From assembly GCF_900188485.1 (NCBI RefSeq), contig NZ_FZPH01000003.1, positions 496,001 through 560,000 on the forward strand: a stretch of DNA of 64,000 bases, read 5' to 3'. The notes below the pieces were generated by a model. That model was not told the DNA's origin and ran no database searches. It saw nothing but the letters and a program-made list of their open reading frames with translations. The translations under genes were made by a program, and so were the position numbers. Of this stretch, positions 23,218 to 30,805 are shown in pieces. Positions within the stretch are counted from its first letter, which is position 1. Each line of letters starts with the position of its first letter. The DNA comes from Asanoa hainanensis. GTDB lineage: Bacteria > Actinomycetota > Actinomycetes > Mycobacteriales > Micromonosporaceae.

Positions 23218-23732
23218 GATGCCCTCCTAGTCTTGTTCGCCGGTTTCGCCCCGGCGAATGCCCGGGTGCGGCACAAAGAGCGCCGACGTCGGGGCTTCTC
23301 CACGGTCACACGTGTGACCGCCGGTCCGCGGACCCTACCCACAAGCGGGCGGTTCCATGTCAGGAACCCGATCATCACCAGGGACGGGGCTCCGCTGGTA
23401 GTGCGATGCGACACCTGACGGGGACGAGTGTGCATGTCGGACTCGGCCGGATTAGTCAGATTCGGTCGAGACACGCCGACCAAAGCGCTCGTGCGAGCTG
23501 GATCACGCCGTTTACGTCCCATCCGAGCGTGGCATCCCTTAACGTTTGCCGTAGGGTCCCTCGGGGCGCAGCGGACCCACCGCCAACGGCGTACCCGCGA
23601 AATTTTTTCCGGACGACACGGCGTGAACTAGCACTTTCCCGGCGTGACCGTGTGTGTTGGCCCTTGCGGCGGCATGGCACCTACCGGTTAGCGTGCCTTC
23701 GTGAACGGAACCCGGGGCTCCGGGGTGCGGTA
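23218..23732. other. Gene-free stretch between divergent DUF5679 and YgjP-like genes
   Basis: 515 bases with no supported gene. It holds the perfect palindrome at 23303-23320 and a second one at 23323-23334 near the DUF5679 gene. The half nearer the YgjP-like gene is richer in A and T (for example GAAATTTTTTCC near 23599) and should carry its promoter. I see no tRNA or riboswitch. Confidence 0.5.
23303..23320. promoter_or_regulatory. Perfect 18-bp palindrome, candidate operator
   Basis: CGGTCACACGTGTGACCG is exactly self-complementary. It is followed two bases later by GGTCCGCGGACC (23323-23334), another exact palindrome. Both lie upstream of the DUF5679 gene, where a regulator dimer could bind. 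Confidence 0.55.
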
Positions 23733-24263
23733 ATGGCCGCCACACGGAAGCCGGTCGTCGAGGTACGGCGCTCACAGCGCCGGCGCCGGACGGTGTCCGC
23801 CTACCGTGACGGCGAGCGCGTGGTCGTGCTCATACCCGACCAGTTCTCCCGGGCCGAGGAGACCGAGTGGGTTGACAAGATGCTCGCCCGTCTCGCGGCC
23901 CGCGAGCAGCGCCTGCACCGCAGCGACGCCGAGCTCCAGGCCCGGTCGCAGCGCCTGATCGGTCTCTACCTGGCTGAGTTCGCCCGTGCCGCCCAACCGG
24001 CCAGTGTCCGTTGGGTGACCAACCAGAACGGCCGCTGGGGGTCCTGCACGCCCGCTGACCGGTCGATTCGCATCTCCCACCGCATCCAGGAGATGCCCGA
24101 CTGGGTGATCGACTACGTGCTGCTCCATGAGCTCGCCCACCTCGTCGTCCCCAGCCACAACGCCCGTTTCTGGGCCCTCGTGGGTCGCTACGGCAAGACC
24201 GAGCGCGCCCGCGGCTATCTCGAGGGCGTCGCCGCCACCACCGGGCTGGTCCTGGCGGACTGA
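23733..24263 (+). CDS. YgjP/DUF45-type M48-like metallopeptidase
   Basis: A 176-residue protein with the zinc motif HELAH (His132, Glu133, His136) in LLHELAHLVVPSHNARFW, and NGRWGSCTPADRSIRISHRI upstream, the signature of YgjP/DUF45 proteins. The third zinc ligand is probably the His in SHNARFW. It is predicted to be a cytosolic metallopeptidase; no substrate is known. ATG 23733 begins MAATRKPVVEVRRSQRR; the open frame extends further but lacks a good start. Followed by the DUF2064 gene 15 bases later. Confidence 0.87.
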   Translation: MAATRKPVVEVRRSQRRRRTVSAYRDGERVVVLIPDQFSRAEETEWVDKMLARLAAREQRLHRSDAELQARSQRLIGLYLAEFARAAQPASVRWVTNQNGRWGSCTPADRSIRISHRIQEMPDWVIDYVLLHELAHLVVPSHNARFWALVGRYGKTERARGYLEGVAATTGLVLAD

Positions 24264-24278
24264 AATAACCTTGGGTCC

Positions 24279-24890
24279 GTGACCCGCCGTGTGATCGTCG
24301 TACTGCTCACCCAGGTGACCTGGGCACCTCCCGGCATCGAACTCGAGAAGTGGCGCCACGCGCTGGCCGAGGACGTCGTCGACCTGCTGGCGACCCTGAA
24401 CGAGGTCGATCCGGCGATCGCCGCGACGCCCGCGGACCGGTCCCTCGCCGAGGCGGTGGCCTGGCCTTCGATGCAGGTGTACGAGGTCCCGTCCACCACC
24501 GTCAGCGCCACGTTCGCGGCGGCCTTCGCGGACGGCTACGACCAGGCCGCGGTGATCGCCGCCGACGCGCCCGACCTGCCCGGCCTCATCCTCGGCAAGC
24601 TGTTCCGCCCGTTGACCACGAAGACGCTCGCCGTTGCCCCGAACGAGGGACCGGGTTTGCTAGGGGTCGCGTCCCGCCTGCCGGCACCGGCCTGGCTGCC
24701 GGACCTCGACCTGGACGGCGACGTGGCCGCCACGACCATCCGCCCGCACGCGCCGAACCCCGCCGAGGTGGCGACCGCGCCGCCGTGGCGGCGCCTGCGC
24801 GGCCCGGCGGACCTGGCCACCCTGGACCAGGCCGTGGAGGGCTGGGACGCCACCCGTGCCCTGCTCACCGGCGGAGGCCTGTCGGGCTGA
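24279..24890 (+). CDS. DUF2064-family glycosyltransferase-like protein
   Basis: A 203-residue protein resembling DUF2064, a nucleotidyl/glycosyltransferase A-like fold: an N-terminal VIVVLLTQVTWAP strand, then AAVIAADAPDLPGLILGKLF, where ADAPDLP aligns with the metal-binding DxPxL motif, and NEGPGLLGVASRLPAPAWLPDLDLD. Function is unproven. The GTG start gives VTRRVIVV. Its last base is shared with the next start (TGATG), so it is coupled to the CbrC gene. Confidence 0.7.
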   Translation: MTRRVIVVLLTQVTWAPPGIELEKWRHALAEDVVDLLATLNEVDPAIAATPADRSLAEAVAWPSMQVYEVPSTTVSATFAAAFADGYDQAAVIAADAPDLPGLILGKLFRPLTTKTLAVAPNEGPGLLGVASRLPAPAWLPDLDLDGDVAATTIRPHAPNPAEVATAPPWRRLRGPADLATLDQAVEGWDATRALLTGGGLSG

Positions 24891-25432
24891 TGTTCCGCTA
24901 CCACCCGGACCCGATCGCGACCGGCTCGGCCGAACGCGCGGAGCACGTATGCCACGTCTGCGGCCAGCACCGGGAGGTCCGCTACACGGGCCCGATCTAC
25001 GGCCGCCGGGCCGAGAACCTCTGCCTTTCCTGCATCAGCTCTGGGGAGGCGGCGCGGGCACTCGGCATCGGCGCCGGCGGCCTGGCGCAGCCGGCCCAGT
25101 TCAGCGACGCGGTCGGCGTCCCTGCCGACGTGCCGCTCGATGTCGTCACGGAGATCACCCAACGCACGCCGGGCTTTGTCGGGTGGCAGCAGGAGTCGTG
25201 GCTCTTCCATTGCGCGGACGGCGCGGCGTTCCTGGGCCCCGCCGGGTACCACGACCTGGCGTCGCACCCGGACGCGATCTCCATGATCCGCGCGGACCTC
25301 CGGCGGTCGGGCTGGTCGGATGGCGACGCGGACGAGCTCATCCGTGGTTTCGATCGGACCGGCGAGCCCACGGCCTACCTGTTCGGCTGCCTGCATTGCG
25401 GCGCGCATCTGGCGTCGTGGGACAGCGGCTGA
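24890..25432 (+). CDS. CbrC/UPF0167-family protein
   Basis: A 180-residue protein of the CbrC family. It begins MFRYHPDPIATGS, has two zinc-type Cys pairs (CHVCGQH at residues ~21-27, and CLSC soon after), a central GFVGWQQESWLFHC and a C-terminal FGCLHCGAHLASWD. E. coli CbrC is linked to colicin E2 tolerance; the molecular role is unknown. The start overlaps the preceding stop. Confidence 0.85.
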   Translation: MFRYHPDPIATGSAERAEHVCHVCGQHREVRYTGPIYGRRAENLCLSCISSGEAARALGIGAGGLAQPAQFSDAVGVPADVPLDVVTEITQRTPGFVGWQQESWLFHCADGAAFLGPAGYHDLASHPDAISMIRADLRRSGWSDGDADELIRGFDRTGEPTAYLFGCLHCGAHLASWDSG

Positions 25433-25486
25433 TCTACGCCTTTGGGCGTTGCGGCTATGCGCTGGCGGCCGCCGGGAGGTCCTTGA

Positions 25487-25669
25487 GGTTAGTAAGCGCT
25501 CACCATCCGGGCGGGGAGTAAGCGCTTACTAACCTCCCCGGACGCGCCGGCGGTCGACCCGGCCGAGATCGTGTTGCCCGGCCATCTCCGCTGAGCACGA
25601 CAGAAGCCCCGCACCGGTCTTGGAGGGGTGAGCGCCTACGAACCTCCTGGAGAGTGAGCGCTTACTAAC
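25487..25669. repeat. Four-copy TTAGTAAGCGCT palindrome cluster
   Basis: GTTAGTAAGCGCTCACC (from 25488), AGTAAGCGCTTACTAAC (from 25517), GTGAGCGCCTACGAAC (from 25628) and GTGAGCGCTTACTAAC (from 25654) are variants of one palindrome. The second contains the perfect core AGTAAGCGCTTACT. They look like clustered operators or a small palindromic repeat. Confidence 0.7.
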
Positions 25670-25789
25670 GGCCGGCAAGCACGCAACGACCGTCGCCACC
25701 GCGAGCGGAGTGAGTGGGTTCTGGGTTCGGTGGTCGGGTTTCCGGGGCTTTGCCCCGGTCCCCGCCCGAGCTGCGGGGACCCAGGGGGA

Positions 25790-25933
25790 AGGGGCGGGTC
25801 CCGCTGTCGGGCTTCGCAAGGGCATCAGGATCTGCGGGCGGTGACAAGGTCGTACGTCCGGTGGGGCGCTCCACCTTGTCACCGCCCGCAGATCCTGATT
25901 TGTGGGCTACGCCCGACAACGGGACCCGCCCCT
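25790..25933. repeat. Large imperfect inverted repeat, 61-bp arms
   Basis: The arms 25790-25850 and 25873-25933 are inverted copies. The outer 25 bases and inner 28 bases match nearly perfectly; the middle differs. The 22-base centre contains its own short palindrome (GGTGGGGCGCTCCACC overlaps it). The right arm is repeated again at 26455. Confidence 0.75.
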
Positions 25934-26454
25934 AAGACCACCCGATCGCACAAACCAACAGGGACCGAAGGGCCGCGAGCGCGGCAAGACCCCAGGCCGC
26001 CGCGCGAACGCCACCACCCGATCGCCGCCGCCACCCCGACCAGCCACCCACGCAACGGCCGCTGCTGTCCTGACCTCGACCAGTCAACGGCGCCGCGCGA
26101 CCACCACCACCAGACCGCCGCCGCCGCGCGACCGCCGCCGCCCGACCACCGCCGGCGCCGCGAACTGGACCAGCCATCACCCGACCACCGCCGCCACCCC
26201 GACCAGCCACCGACCGACCGCTGCTGCCGCGCGACCACCGCCACCACCAGACCGCCGCCGCCCGACCACCGCCGCCACCCCCACCAGCCACCGCCCGACC
26301 GCTGCTGCCGCGCGACCGCCGCCACCCCGACCAGCCGCCGCGCGACCGCTGCGACCGCCGCTACCGGCATACCGGTCAGGAAGCGTTGCCGCTGCCAGGG
26401 CCACGGGCGGCCAGGACGGAGCCGCCCGGCAGAGCAGCACCGCGATCAAATGGC
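25874..26454. repeat. Tandem unit A (581 bp)
   Basis: Starts CCTTGTCACCGCCCGC and ends before the same sequence at 26455. The first ~135 bases are almost identical in unit B. The middle is degenerate CCGCC/CGACCA repeat DNA and the last ~100 bases (from about 26370) recur at about 26828. Confidence 0.7.
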
Positions 26455-26905
26455 CCTTGTCACCGCCCGGAGATCCTGATTTGTGGGCTACGCCCGACAA
26501 CGGGACCCGCCCCTAAGACCACCCGATCGCACAAACCAACAGGGACCGAAGGGCCGCGAGCGCGGCAAGACCTCAGGCCGCCGCGCGACCGCCTCCGCCG
26601 CGAACTCGACCAGCCATCACCGGACCACCGCCGCCACCCCGACCAGCCACCACGCGACCGCCGCTGCTGCCGCGACTCGACCAGCCACCACCGCCACGCG
26701 ACCGCCGCCACCTGACCGGCCGCCGCCCGACCAGCGCCGCCGCCGCGAACTCGACCAGCCATCACCCGACCACCGCCGCCACCCCGACCAGCCGCCGCGC
26801 GACCGCTGCGACCGCCGCTTCAGGCATGCCGGTCAGGAAGCGTTGCCGCTGCCAGGACCGCGGGCGGCCAGGACGGAGCCGCCCGGCGAAGCAGCACCGC
26901 CATCA
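26455..26905. repeat. Tandem unit B (shortened copy)
   Basis: Repeats unit A with a low-complexity middle about 123 bases shorter, as judged from the offset of the shared AAGCGTTGCCGCTGCCAGG (26381 versus 26839). Confidence 0.65.
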
Positions 26906-26951
26906 AAAGCCCACAGCGGAGCTGGCAGCGAAGCGAAGCGAGCGGTCCCCG

Positions 26952-26984
26952 GCGGGAGCAACGGTCCGGACCACCGCGAACCCG
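26952..26984. repeat. Dispersed 33-bp repeat, copy 2 (inverted)
   Basis: Reverse complement of 20142-20174 with one mismatch. Confidence 0.75.
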
Positions 26985-26990
26985 GGACCC

Positions 26991-27026
26991 GATCCTGACC
27001 TTGATCCTGGCCTTGATCCTGACCTT
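26991..27026 (+). repeat. Three tandem copies of a 12-bp repeat
   Basis: GATCCTGACCTT, GATCCTGGCCTT, GATCCTGACCTT follow each other directly, with a partial fourth GATG. Confidence 0.85.
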
Positions 27027-27041
27027 GATGTTCATAAAGAG

Positions 27042-27069
27042 CGGCCCGCTCCCCGGAGGGAGCGGGCCG
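27042..27069. terminator. Terminator after the whiB7 unit
   Basis: CGGCCCGCTCCC (27042-27053) and its exact complement (27058-27069) flank a four-base loop. It lies 20 bases beyond the stop of the small basic protein on the minus strand and closes that unit. Confidence 0.75.
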
Positions 27070-27088
27070 TGAAGGGATAAGCGGTGAT

Positions 27089-27235
27089 CTACCAGCCGCC
27101 CATCTGGCGCGCCGACTCGCGGCGGGCAGACATGGCGATGTTGCGGGCGGATCGGGTGGCCTCAGAGCGCGTCTTCCTGCCGGTCTGAGGCAGTCGCATT
27201 CGCGCTCGGGACAACGCTTCTTGGATGAGATTCAT
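27089..27235 (-). CDS. Small basic protein downstream of whiB7
   Basis: A 48-residue basic protein: MNLIQEALSRARMRLPQ, then an Arg/Ser/Ala-rich helix ending in ARQMGGW. ATG 27235 has GGAG eight bases upstream. A longer form from ATG 27262 or from ATG 27322 (77 residues, right after the whiB7 stop, TGACATG) is possible and would imply coupling with whiB7. A similar EALSRARMR start occurs, as I recall, in small proteins of other actinomycetes; none has a known function. It may be co-induced with whiB7, since no terminator lies between them. Confidence 0.6.
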   Translation of the reverse strand: MNLIQEALSRARMRLPQTGRKTRSEATRSARNIAMSARRESARQMGGW

Positions 27236-27323
27236 GTCCGTGGCTCCGTTTTCAGTGGTCATGGTGTTGGTTCTCGGTTTCTCGACGTGGGTGTTGGTGT
27301 GGTTTACGCGGACCGTTGACATG

Positions 27324-27695
27324 TCAGGCCGCCAGTCGGACCGCGACGCGCGGCTGCTCGGCTAGCCCTTCGGCTGCCATCCGCGCCTCGACCTCGACTC
27401 GGAGGACCGCGTCGCGGGCTACGTCTTCCTTACGCGGACGGCCACGGGGCCGCTTGCGGGGGACGACCGCGCCGCGCTCGAAGATCTCGCCGCCCCAGAC
27501 GCCCCAGGGCTCGGCGCGCTCGACCGCGCCCGACAGGCACTCGACGCGCAGCGGGCAGTCCCCGCAGAGCGACTTGGCCAGCTCGAGCTCGGCAGGTGCG
27601 TCGGCGAACCACAGGTCCGGGTCGAACTTCCGACAAGGCAGTTCCGCGTCCAACTCGACGCTCTTCGCGTCGGGGTTGGCCAAGGCCAGGCTCAT
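27324..27695 (-). CDS. whiB7: WhiB7 transcriptional regulator
   Basis: A 123-residue WhiB protein. Four Cys ligands for the 4Fe-4S cluster are seen: Cys21 (LPCRKFDPDLWF), then the trio in LCGDCPLRVEC. The turn is GVWGGEIF, and the AT-hook RGRPRK near residue 84 is specific to WhiB7. WhiB7 binds SigA region 4 and AT-rich DNA next to the -35 element, and turns on intrinsic antibiotic resistance genes. GAGAGGTGA precedes the ATG. Position beside uvrD2 matches M. tuberculosis. A long leader with attenuator and upstream ORF precedes it. Confidence 0.95.
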   Translation of the reverse strand: MSLALANPDAKSVELDAELPCRKFDPDLWFADAPAELELAKSLCGDCPLRVECLSGAVERAEPWGVWGGEIFERGAVVPRKRPRGRPRKEDVARDAVLRVEVEARMAAEGLAEQPRVAVRLAA

Positions 27696-27755
27696 CGCCC
27701 GGTCACCTCTCTCTCGCTTTCGGTCTCATGGACCGCTTCGGCAAAACTGATGGAG

Positions 27756-27801
27756 CAAAAAACTGAGGCCGCGGATCCCGGGTTACGGGTTCCGCGGCCT
27801 C
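27756..27801 (-). terminator. Rho-independent attenuator in the whiB7 leader
   Basis: On the minus strand GAGGCCGCGGA pairs exactly with TCCGCGGCCTC (27801-27791 with 27775-27765), followed by AGTTTTTTG. The 11-bp GC stem with a T6 run is the strongest classical terminator in the window, yet it lies 61 bases upstream of whiB7, so it must act as an attenuator. Confidence 0.9.
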
Positions 27802-27824
27802 GAAGCGAGCCGGAGGTCTATCTG

Positions 27825-28073
27825 CTAGACCGGCCTACTTCGAGGTGGAACGCCGCGGACATCCATGCCGCCCTTGACCTGAATGCCCTTGACCGTGGAC
27901 ACATTGGTCCCGTGGAACGTGCCGGCAGTGGGCACCAGGAGCAGCTCGGCCTGAGCCTGGGCCAGATATGCCGGCGCGATCGGAGCTTCTGCGCGCGCGG
28001 AGAGGCGGGTAGCCTCCACCGGGCACAGGGCAGCGCTCAGCGACCACGGTCGGGTCGTGTAGTTGATCGCCAC
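27825..28073 (-). CDS. Upstream ORF of the whiB7 leader
   Basis: An 82-codon frame starting GTG GCG ATC AAC TAC, with AGGAGG eight bases before it. The peptide begins VAINYTTRPWSL and ends GVPPRSRPV. Its stop is 24 bases upstream of the attenuator stem, so ribosomes on it can influence the fold. The Ala/Pro-rich middle (ARAEAPIAPAYLAQAQAELLLV) is not a recognised domain. Role as a sensor of translation inhibition is inferred from the whiB7 precedent. A start 10 codons upstream (28103) is possible but has no ribosome binding site. Confidence 0.65.
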   Translation of the reverse strand: MAINYTTRPWSLSAALCPVEATRLSARAEAPIAPAYLAQAQAELLLVPTAGTFHGTNVSTVKGIQVKGGMDVRGVPPRSRPV

Positions 28074-28164
28074 CGGGGCCACCTCCTTCTGCTGACTCGT
28101 CAAGCGAACGGAATATCTCTGCCTAACCAGGTTTGAGCAGCGCTCTCTCCTGGTGTGCCCTGAG

Positions 28165-28202
28165 GCTATGCCTCCCCTCCGAGGGAGGGCAAACGGTTTT
28201 AC
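28165..28202 (-). promoter_or_regulatory. Candidate whiB7 promoter with AT-rich WhiB7 site
   Basis: On the minus strand GTAAAACCGTTTGCCC places an AT-rich element just upstream of a -35-like TTGCCC (28192-28187), and CATAGC (28170-28165) lies 16 bases further as a weak -10. An AT-rich patch directly upstream of -35 is the known WhiB7 AT-hook target. It overlaps the last codons of uvrD2. Confidence 0.45.
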
Positions 28203-30376
28203 GGGTCATTCGCAGAAGTTTTTTCTGGCTCAAGATCATCAACGGCCGCGCCCGCTACCAGGGCCAGCGCGGCGTCGCCGTAGAGACCCAGCTTTCGCGG
28301 GCCGATGCCGGCGATGGCGATCAGGTCGGAGCGCTGCGCCGGCTTGCGCTCGGCGATCGCCACCAGCGTCGCGTCAGTGAAGACGACGTATGCCGGAACG
28401 CGCTGACCTGCGGAAACGCGCGCCCTCCAGGCCTGGAGTCGCTCCAGCAGCTCTTCGTCCAGATCGGACGGACAGGTCGCGCACCGGCCGAGCTTGCGAT
28501 CGGCGCCGCCGAGCAGGGTGGCGCCACAGACCCGGCACGACACGATCCGTGGTGGCCTGCTGTCAGTTTTGCGACTGAGCCGCGCCATGCCGGAGCCAGC
28601 CCCGGACCCGCCGGCACCCCCCGGCCGCCCGTCGAACTGCGGCAGGAACCGGCACGGCCGCCGGGGTCGCCCGCCCGGCGAGCGGGAGATCGCATACGAC
28701 AGCCAGAGCCACTCGCGCGCCCGGGTGACCCCGACGTACAGCAGCCGGCGCTCCTCCTCGACCTGCTCGGGCGTCTTCGCGTAGGTCGTCGGCAGGGTTC
28801 CGTCGGAAAGCCCGACCACGAACACGGCGTCCCATTCGAGCCCCTTGGCCGAGTGCAGCGACGCCAGCGTCACGCCGTCGACGGTCGGCGCGTGCTGCGC
28901 CGCGGCCCGCCGCGCCAACTCGTCGACGAAGTCCGCGAGCGAGGGCGGCCGCGACGAGACCGCACCCTCACCGATCGGCAACAGCACCGGGGTGGCGGCG
29001 AACTCCTCGGCGACCTGCACGAGGGCGGCCAACGCCTCCCAACGCTCGCGCGCCGCACCCCCCGGCGGCCGAGGCGAAGGCGCCCAGCCGACCGCCTCCA
29101 GCGCGGCGGCCACCGACCGCACCAACGGCTCGCCCGGATCGGCCGACCGGGTCGCCGCCCGCAACGCCACCAGGGCCTGCCGGATCTCGGTGCGCTCGAA
29201 GAACCGCTCGGCGCCCTGCACGACGTAGGGCACCTCGGCCTCGGCCAGCGCCTTCTCGTAGGTCTCGGACTGCGCGTTGGTGCGGAACAGCACCGCGATC
29301 TCCCGGGCCGGCGTGCCGGCGGCGACCAGCGCACGGCAGCGCGCCGCCACCGCCGCCGCCTCCCCCGGCTCGTCCTGGAAGATGCGGAGCTCGGGCTCGG
29401 CACCCGAGGGACGCTGACCGACCAGCTCCAGCCGCAGCCGCGCCTCGGAGCCCCGCGCCTGCCGGATCACCGCGTTGGCCAGCCCGACCACCTGCGGCGT
29501 CGACCGGTAGTCGCGGACCAGCCGCACCACCACGGCGTCGCGCCGCTTCCGCGGAAAGTCGATCAGGTAGGCCGACGTCGCCCCCGTGAACGAGTAGATC
29601 GTCTGCGACGCGTCGCCGACCACGGTCAGGTCGTCGCGTCCGCCGAGCCAGGCGTCGAGCAGCCGTTGCTGCAACGGGTTGACGTCCTGGTATTCGTCGA
29701 CGACGAAGTGCCGGTATTGCGCCCGCACCTGCTCGGCGACGTCGGAGTGCTCCTCGATCCCCCACACCGCCGCCCGCAGCAGGTCTTCGAAGTCGATCAC
29801 CCCGTTGCCGCGCTTGAGCTGCTCGTACGCGGCGAACACCTCGGCCACCTTGCCCGACTCGAACGGTGGCTCGCGGGTCGCCTTGGCCGCCGCCACCACG
29901 TATTCACCGGGCTCGACCAACGACGACTTGGCCCACTCGATCTCGCTGGCGAGGTCGCGCGCTCCGGTGCGGTCGGTGCGCACACCCACCCGGGCGGCCG
30001 CCAACCCGACCAACCGGGCCTTGCTGGGGACGAGCTCGGGCAACTCGCGACCGGCGAGCAGCCGCGGCGCGAAATAGCGCACCTGGCGCAGCGCGGCCGC
30101 GTGGAACGTGCGCGCCTGGACCCCGCCGACACCGAGCGCGGCGAGCCGGGCCCGCATCTCGGCCGCGGCCCGAGCGGTGAAGGTGACGGCCAGCAGATGC
30201 CGCCCCGCGATGTCACCACGCAGCGTGCGGTAAGCGATGCGGTGCGTGATCGCCCGCGTCTTGCCCGTGCCGGCACCGGCCAGGATGCAGACCGGCCCGG
30301 CGGCCGCGGTCACGGCGGTGCGCTGCTCGGGGTCAAGGCCCGCGAGAACCTGCTCCGCCGGAGAGTCAACCGCCAC
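28199..30376 (-). CDS. uvrD2: UvrD2 DNA helicase with HRDC domain
   Basis: A 725-residue superfamily 1 helicase. Motif I is GAGTGKT (residues 34-40), motif II VVDEYQDVN, motif III GDASQTIYSFTGA, motif IV VRDYRST, motif V LHSAKGLEWDAV and motif VI LLYVGVTRARE. A tetracysteine module (CRVCGATL ... RCATC, about 615-640) and an HRDC domain (about 645-720) follow, the unique layout of mycobacterial UvrD2 (Rv3198c). It unwinds 3'-tailed DNA in repair and is essential in mycobacteria. Divergent from the mycoredoxin gene 74 bases away. Confidence 0.95.
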   Translation of the reverse strand: MAVDSPAEQVLAGLDPEQRTAVTAAAGPVCILAGAGTGKTRAITHRIAYRTLRGDIAGRHLLAVTFTARAAAEMRARLAALGVGGVQARTFHAAALRQVRYFAPRLLAGRELPELVPSKARLVGLAAARVGVRTDRTGARDLASEIEWAKSSLVEPGEYVVAAAKATREPPFESGKVAEVFAAYEQLKRGNGVIDFEDLLRAAVWGIEEHSDVAEQVRAQYRHFVVDEYQDVNPLQQRLLDAWLGGRDDLTVVGDASQTIYSFTGATSAYLIDFPRKRRDAVVVRLVRDYRSTPQVVGLANAVIRQARGSEARLRLELVGQRPSGAEPELRIFQDEPGEAAAVAARCRALVAAGTPAREIAVLFRTNAQSETYEKALAEAEVPYVVQGAERFFERTEIRQALVALRAATRSADPGEPLVRSVAAALEAVGWAPSPRPPGGAARERWEALAALVQVAEEFAATPVLLPIGEGAVSSRPPSLADFVDELARRAAAQHAPTVDGVTLASLHSAKGLEWDAVFVVGLSDGTLPTTYAKTPEQVEEERRLLYVGVTRAREWLWLSYAISRSPGGRPRRPCRFLPQFDGRPGGAGGSGAGSGMARLSRKTDSRPPRIVSCRVCGATLLGGADRKLGRCATCPSDLDEELLERLQAWRARVSAGQRVPAYVVFTDATLVAIAERKPAQRSDLIAIAGIGPRKLGLYGDAALALVAGAAVDDLEPEKTSANDP

Positions 30377-30449
30377 AGTCAGGAATCATGACAGCCGGGT
30401 CCGACGTTCTCTCCGATGGAGGACCCCCCAACCCCCTGGAGGAAGCTCG

Positions 30450-30695
30450 ATGTTGACGATGTACTCCACCTCGTGGTGCGGCTACTGCCACCGCCTGAAG
30501 TCCCAGCTCGACCGCGAGGGCATCGCGTACGAGGTGATCGACATCGAGCAGGACCCGGCGTCCGCCGATTTCGTCATGAGCGTCAACGGCGGCAACCAGA
30601 CAGTTCCGACATTGCGCTTTGATGATGGGACGGCGCTGACCAACCCGTCGATCAACCAAGTGAAGACGCATCTTGCTTCGCTGGAAGCCGCATAA
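30450..30695 (+). CDS. mrx1: Mycoredoxin-1 (glutaredoxin-like)
   Basis: An 81-residue redoxin with active site WCGYC (Cys10, Cys13), cis-Pro in QTVPTLRF and GGNQ before it. In mycothiol-using bacteria Mrx1 reduces protein-mycothiol mixed disulfides. CTGGAGGAAGCTCG before the ATG is a strong ribosome binding site. It lies between uvrD2 and nudC exactly as Rv3198A does. mshB at 55.4 kb supports mycothiol use. Confidence 0.92.
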   Translation: MLTMYSTSWCGYCHRLKSQLDREGIAYEVIDIEQDPASADFVMSVNGGNQTVPTLRFDDGTALTNPSINQVKTHLASLEAA

Positions 30696-30805
30696 AACAG
30701 CGGATTTACGCGCGTCCGTCGGGCGCGCGACCGTTTGCTCCCGCGCGCAATGGTCAGGGGCCAAGAACGGGCCCCTGACCAGCCGGGTCCGCGTCACAAA
30801 ACCGA

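Larger units (their letters stand above)
25433..27088. repeat. Gene-free repeat island
   Basis: A 1.65-kb region without a credible gene. In order it holds four copies of a GTTAGTAAGCGCT-type motif (25487-25669), two short hairpins (about 25739-25781), a large inverted repeat (25790-25933), two tandem units with Pro/His/Arg-codon-like low-complexity DNA (25874-26905), an inverted copy of a repeat seen at 20142, a 12-bp tandem repeat (26991-27026) and a terminator hairpin (27042-27069). Open frames here are long on both strands only because stop codons are rare in such GC-rich DNA. Nothing resembles a transposase. Confidence 0.75.
27696..28198 (-). promoter_or_regulatory. whiB7 leader region
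   Basis: About 500 bases between uvrD2 and whiB7, both on the minus strand. It contains, in transcription order, the candidate promoter (28165-28202), an upstream ORF (28073-27825), the attenuator (27801-27756) and the whiB7 ribosome binding site. This matches the known organisation of mycobacterial whiB7, where translation of the upstream ORF decides read-through. Confidence 0.75.

Noticed and set aside
25879-26370. Minus-strand frame rich in Gly, Trp and Arg, superficially like a PE-PGRS-type protein.
   Set aside because: It is the complement of CCGCC/CGACCA repeats and has no PE or other anchor domain and no start signal.
25902-26998. Two overlapping long frames that both begin MGYARQRDPPLRPPDRTNQQ, in the repeat island.
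   Set aside because: They arise because the same repeat occurs twice. The rest is low-complexity Pro/Arg/Thr sequence without a ribosome binding site, and equally long frames exist on the other strand.
25433-27088. A CRISPR array in the repeat island.
   Set aside because: Repeats are irregular in length and spacing, no unique spacers of constant length are seen, and there are no cas genes.
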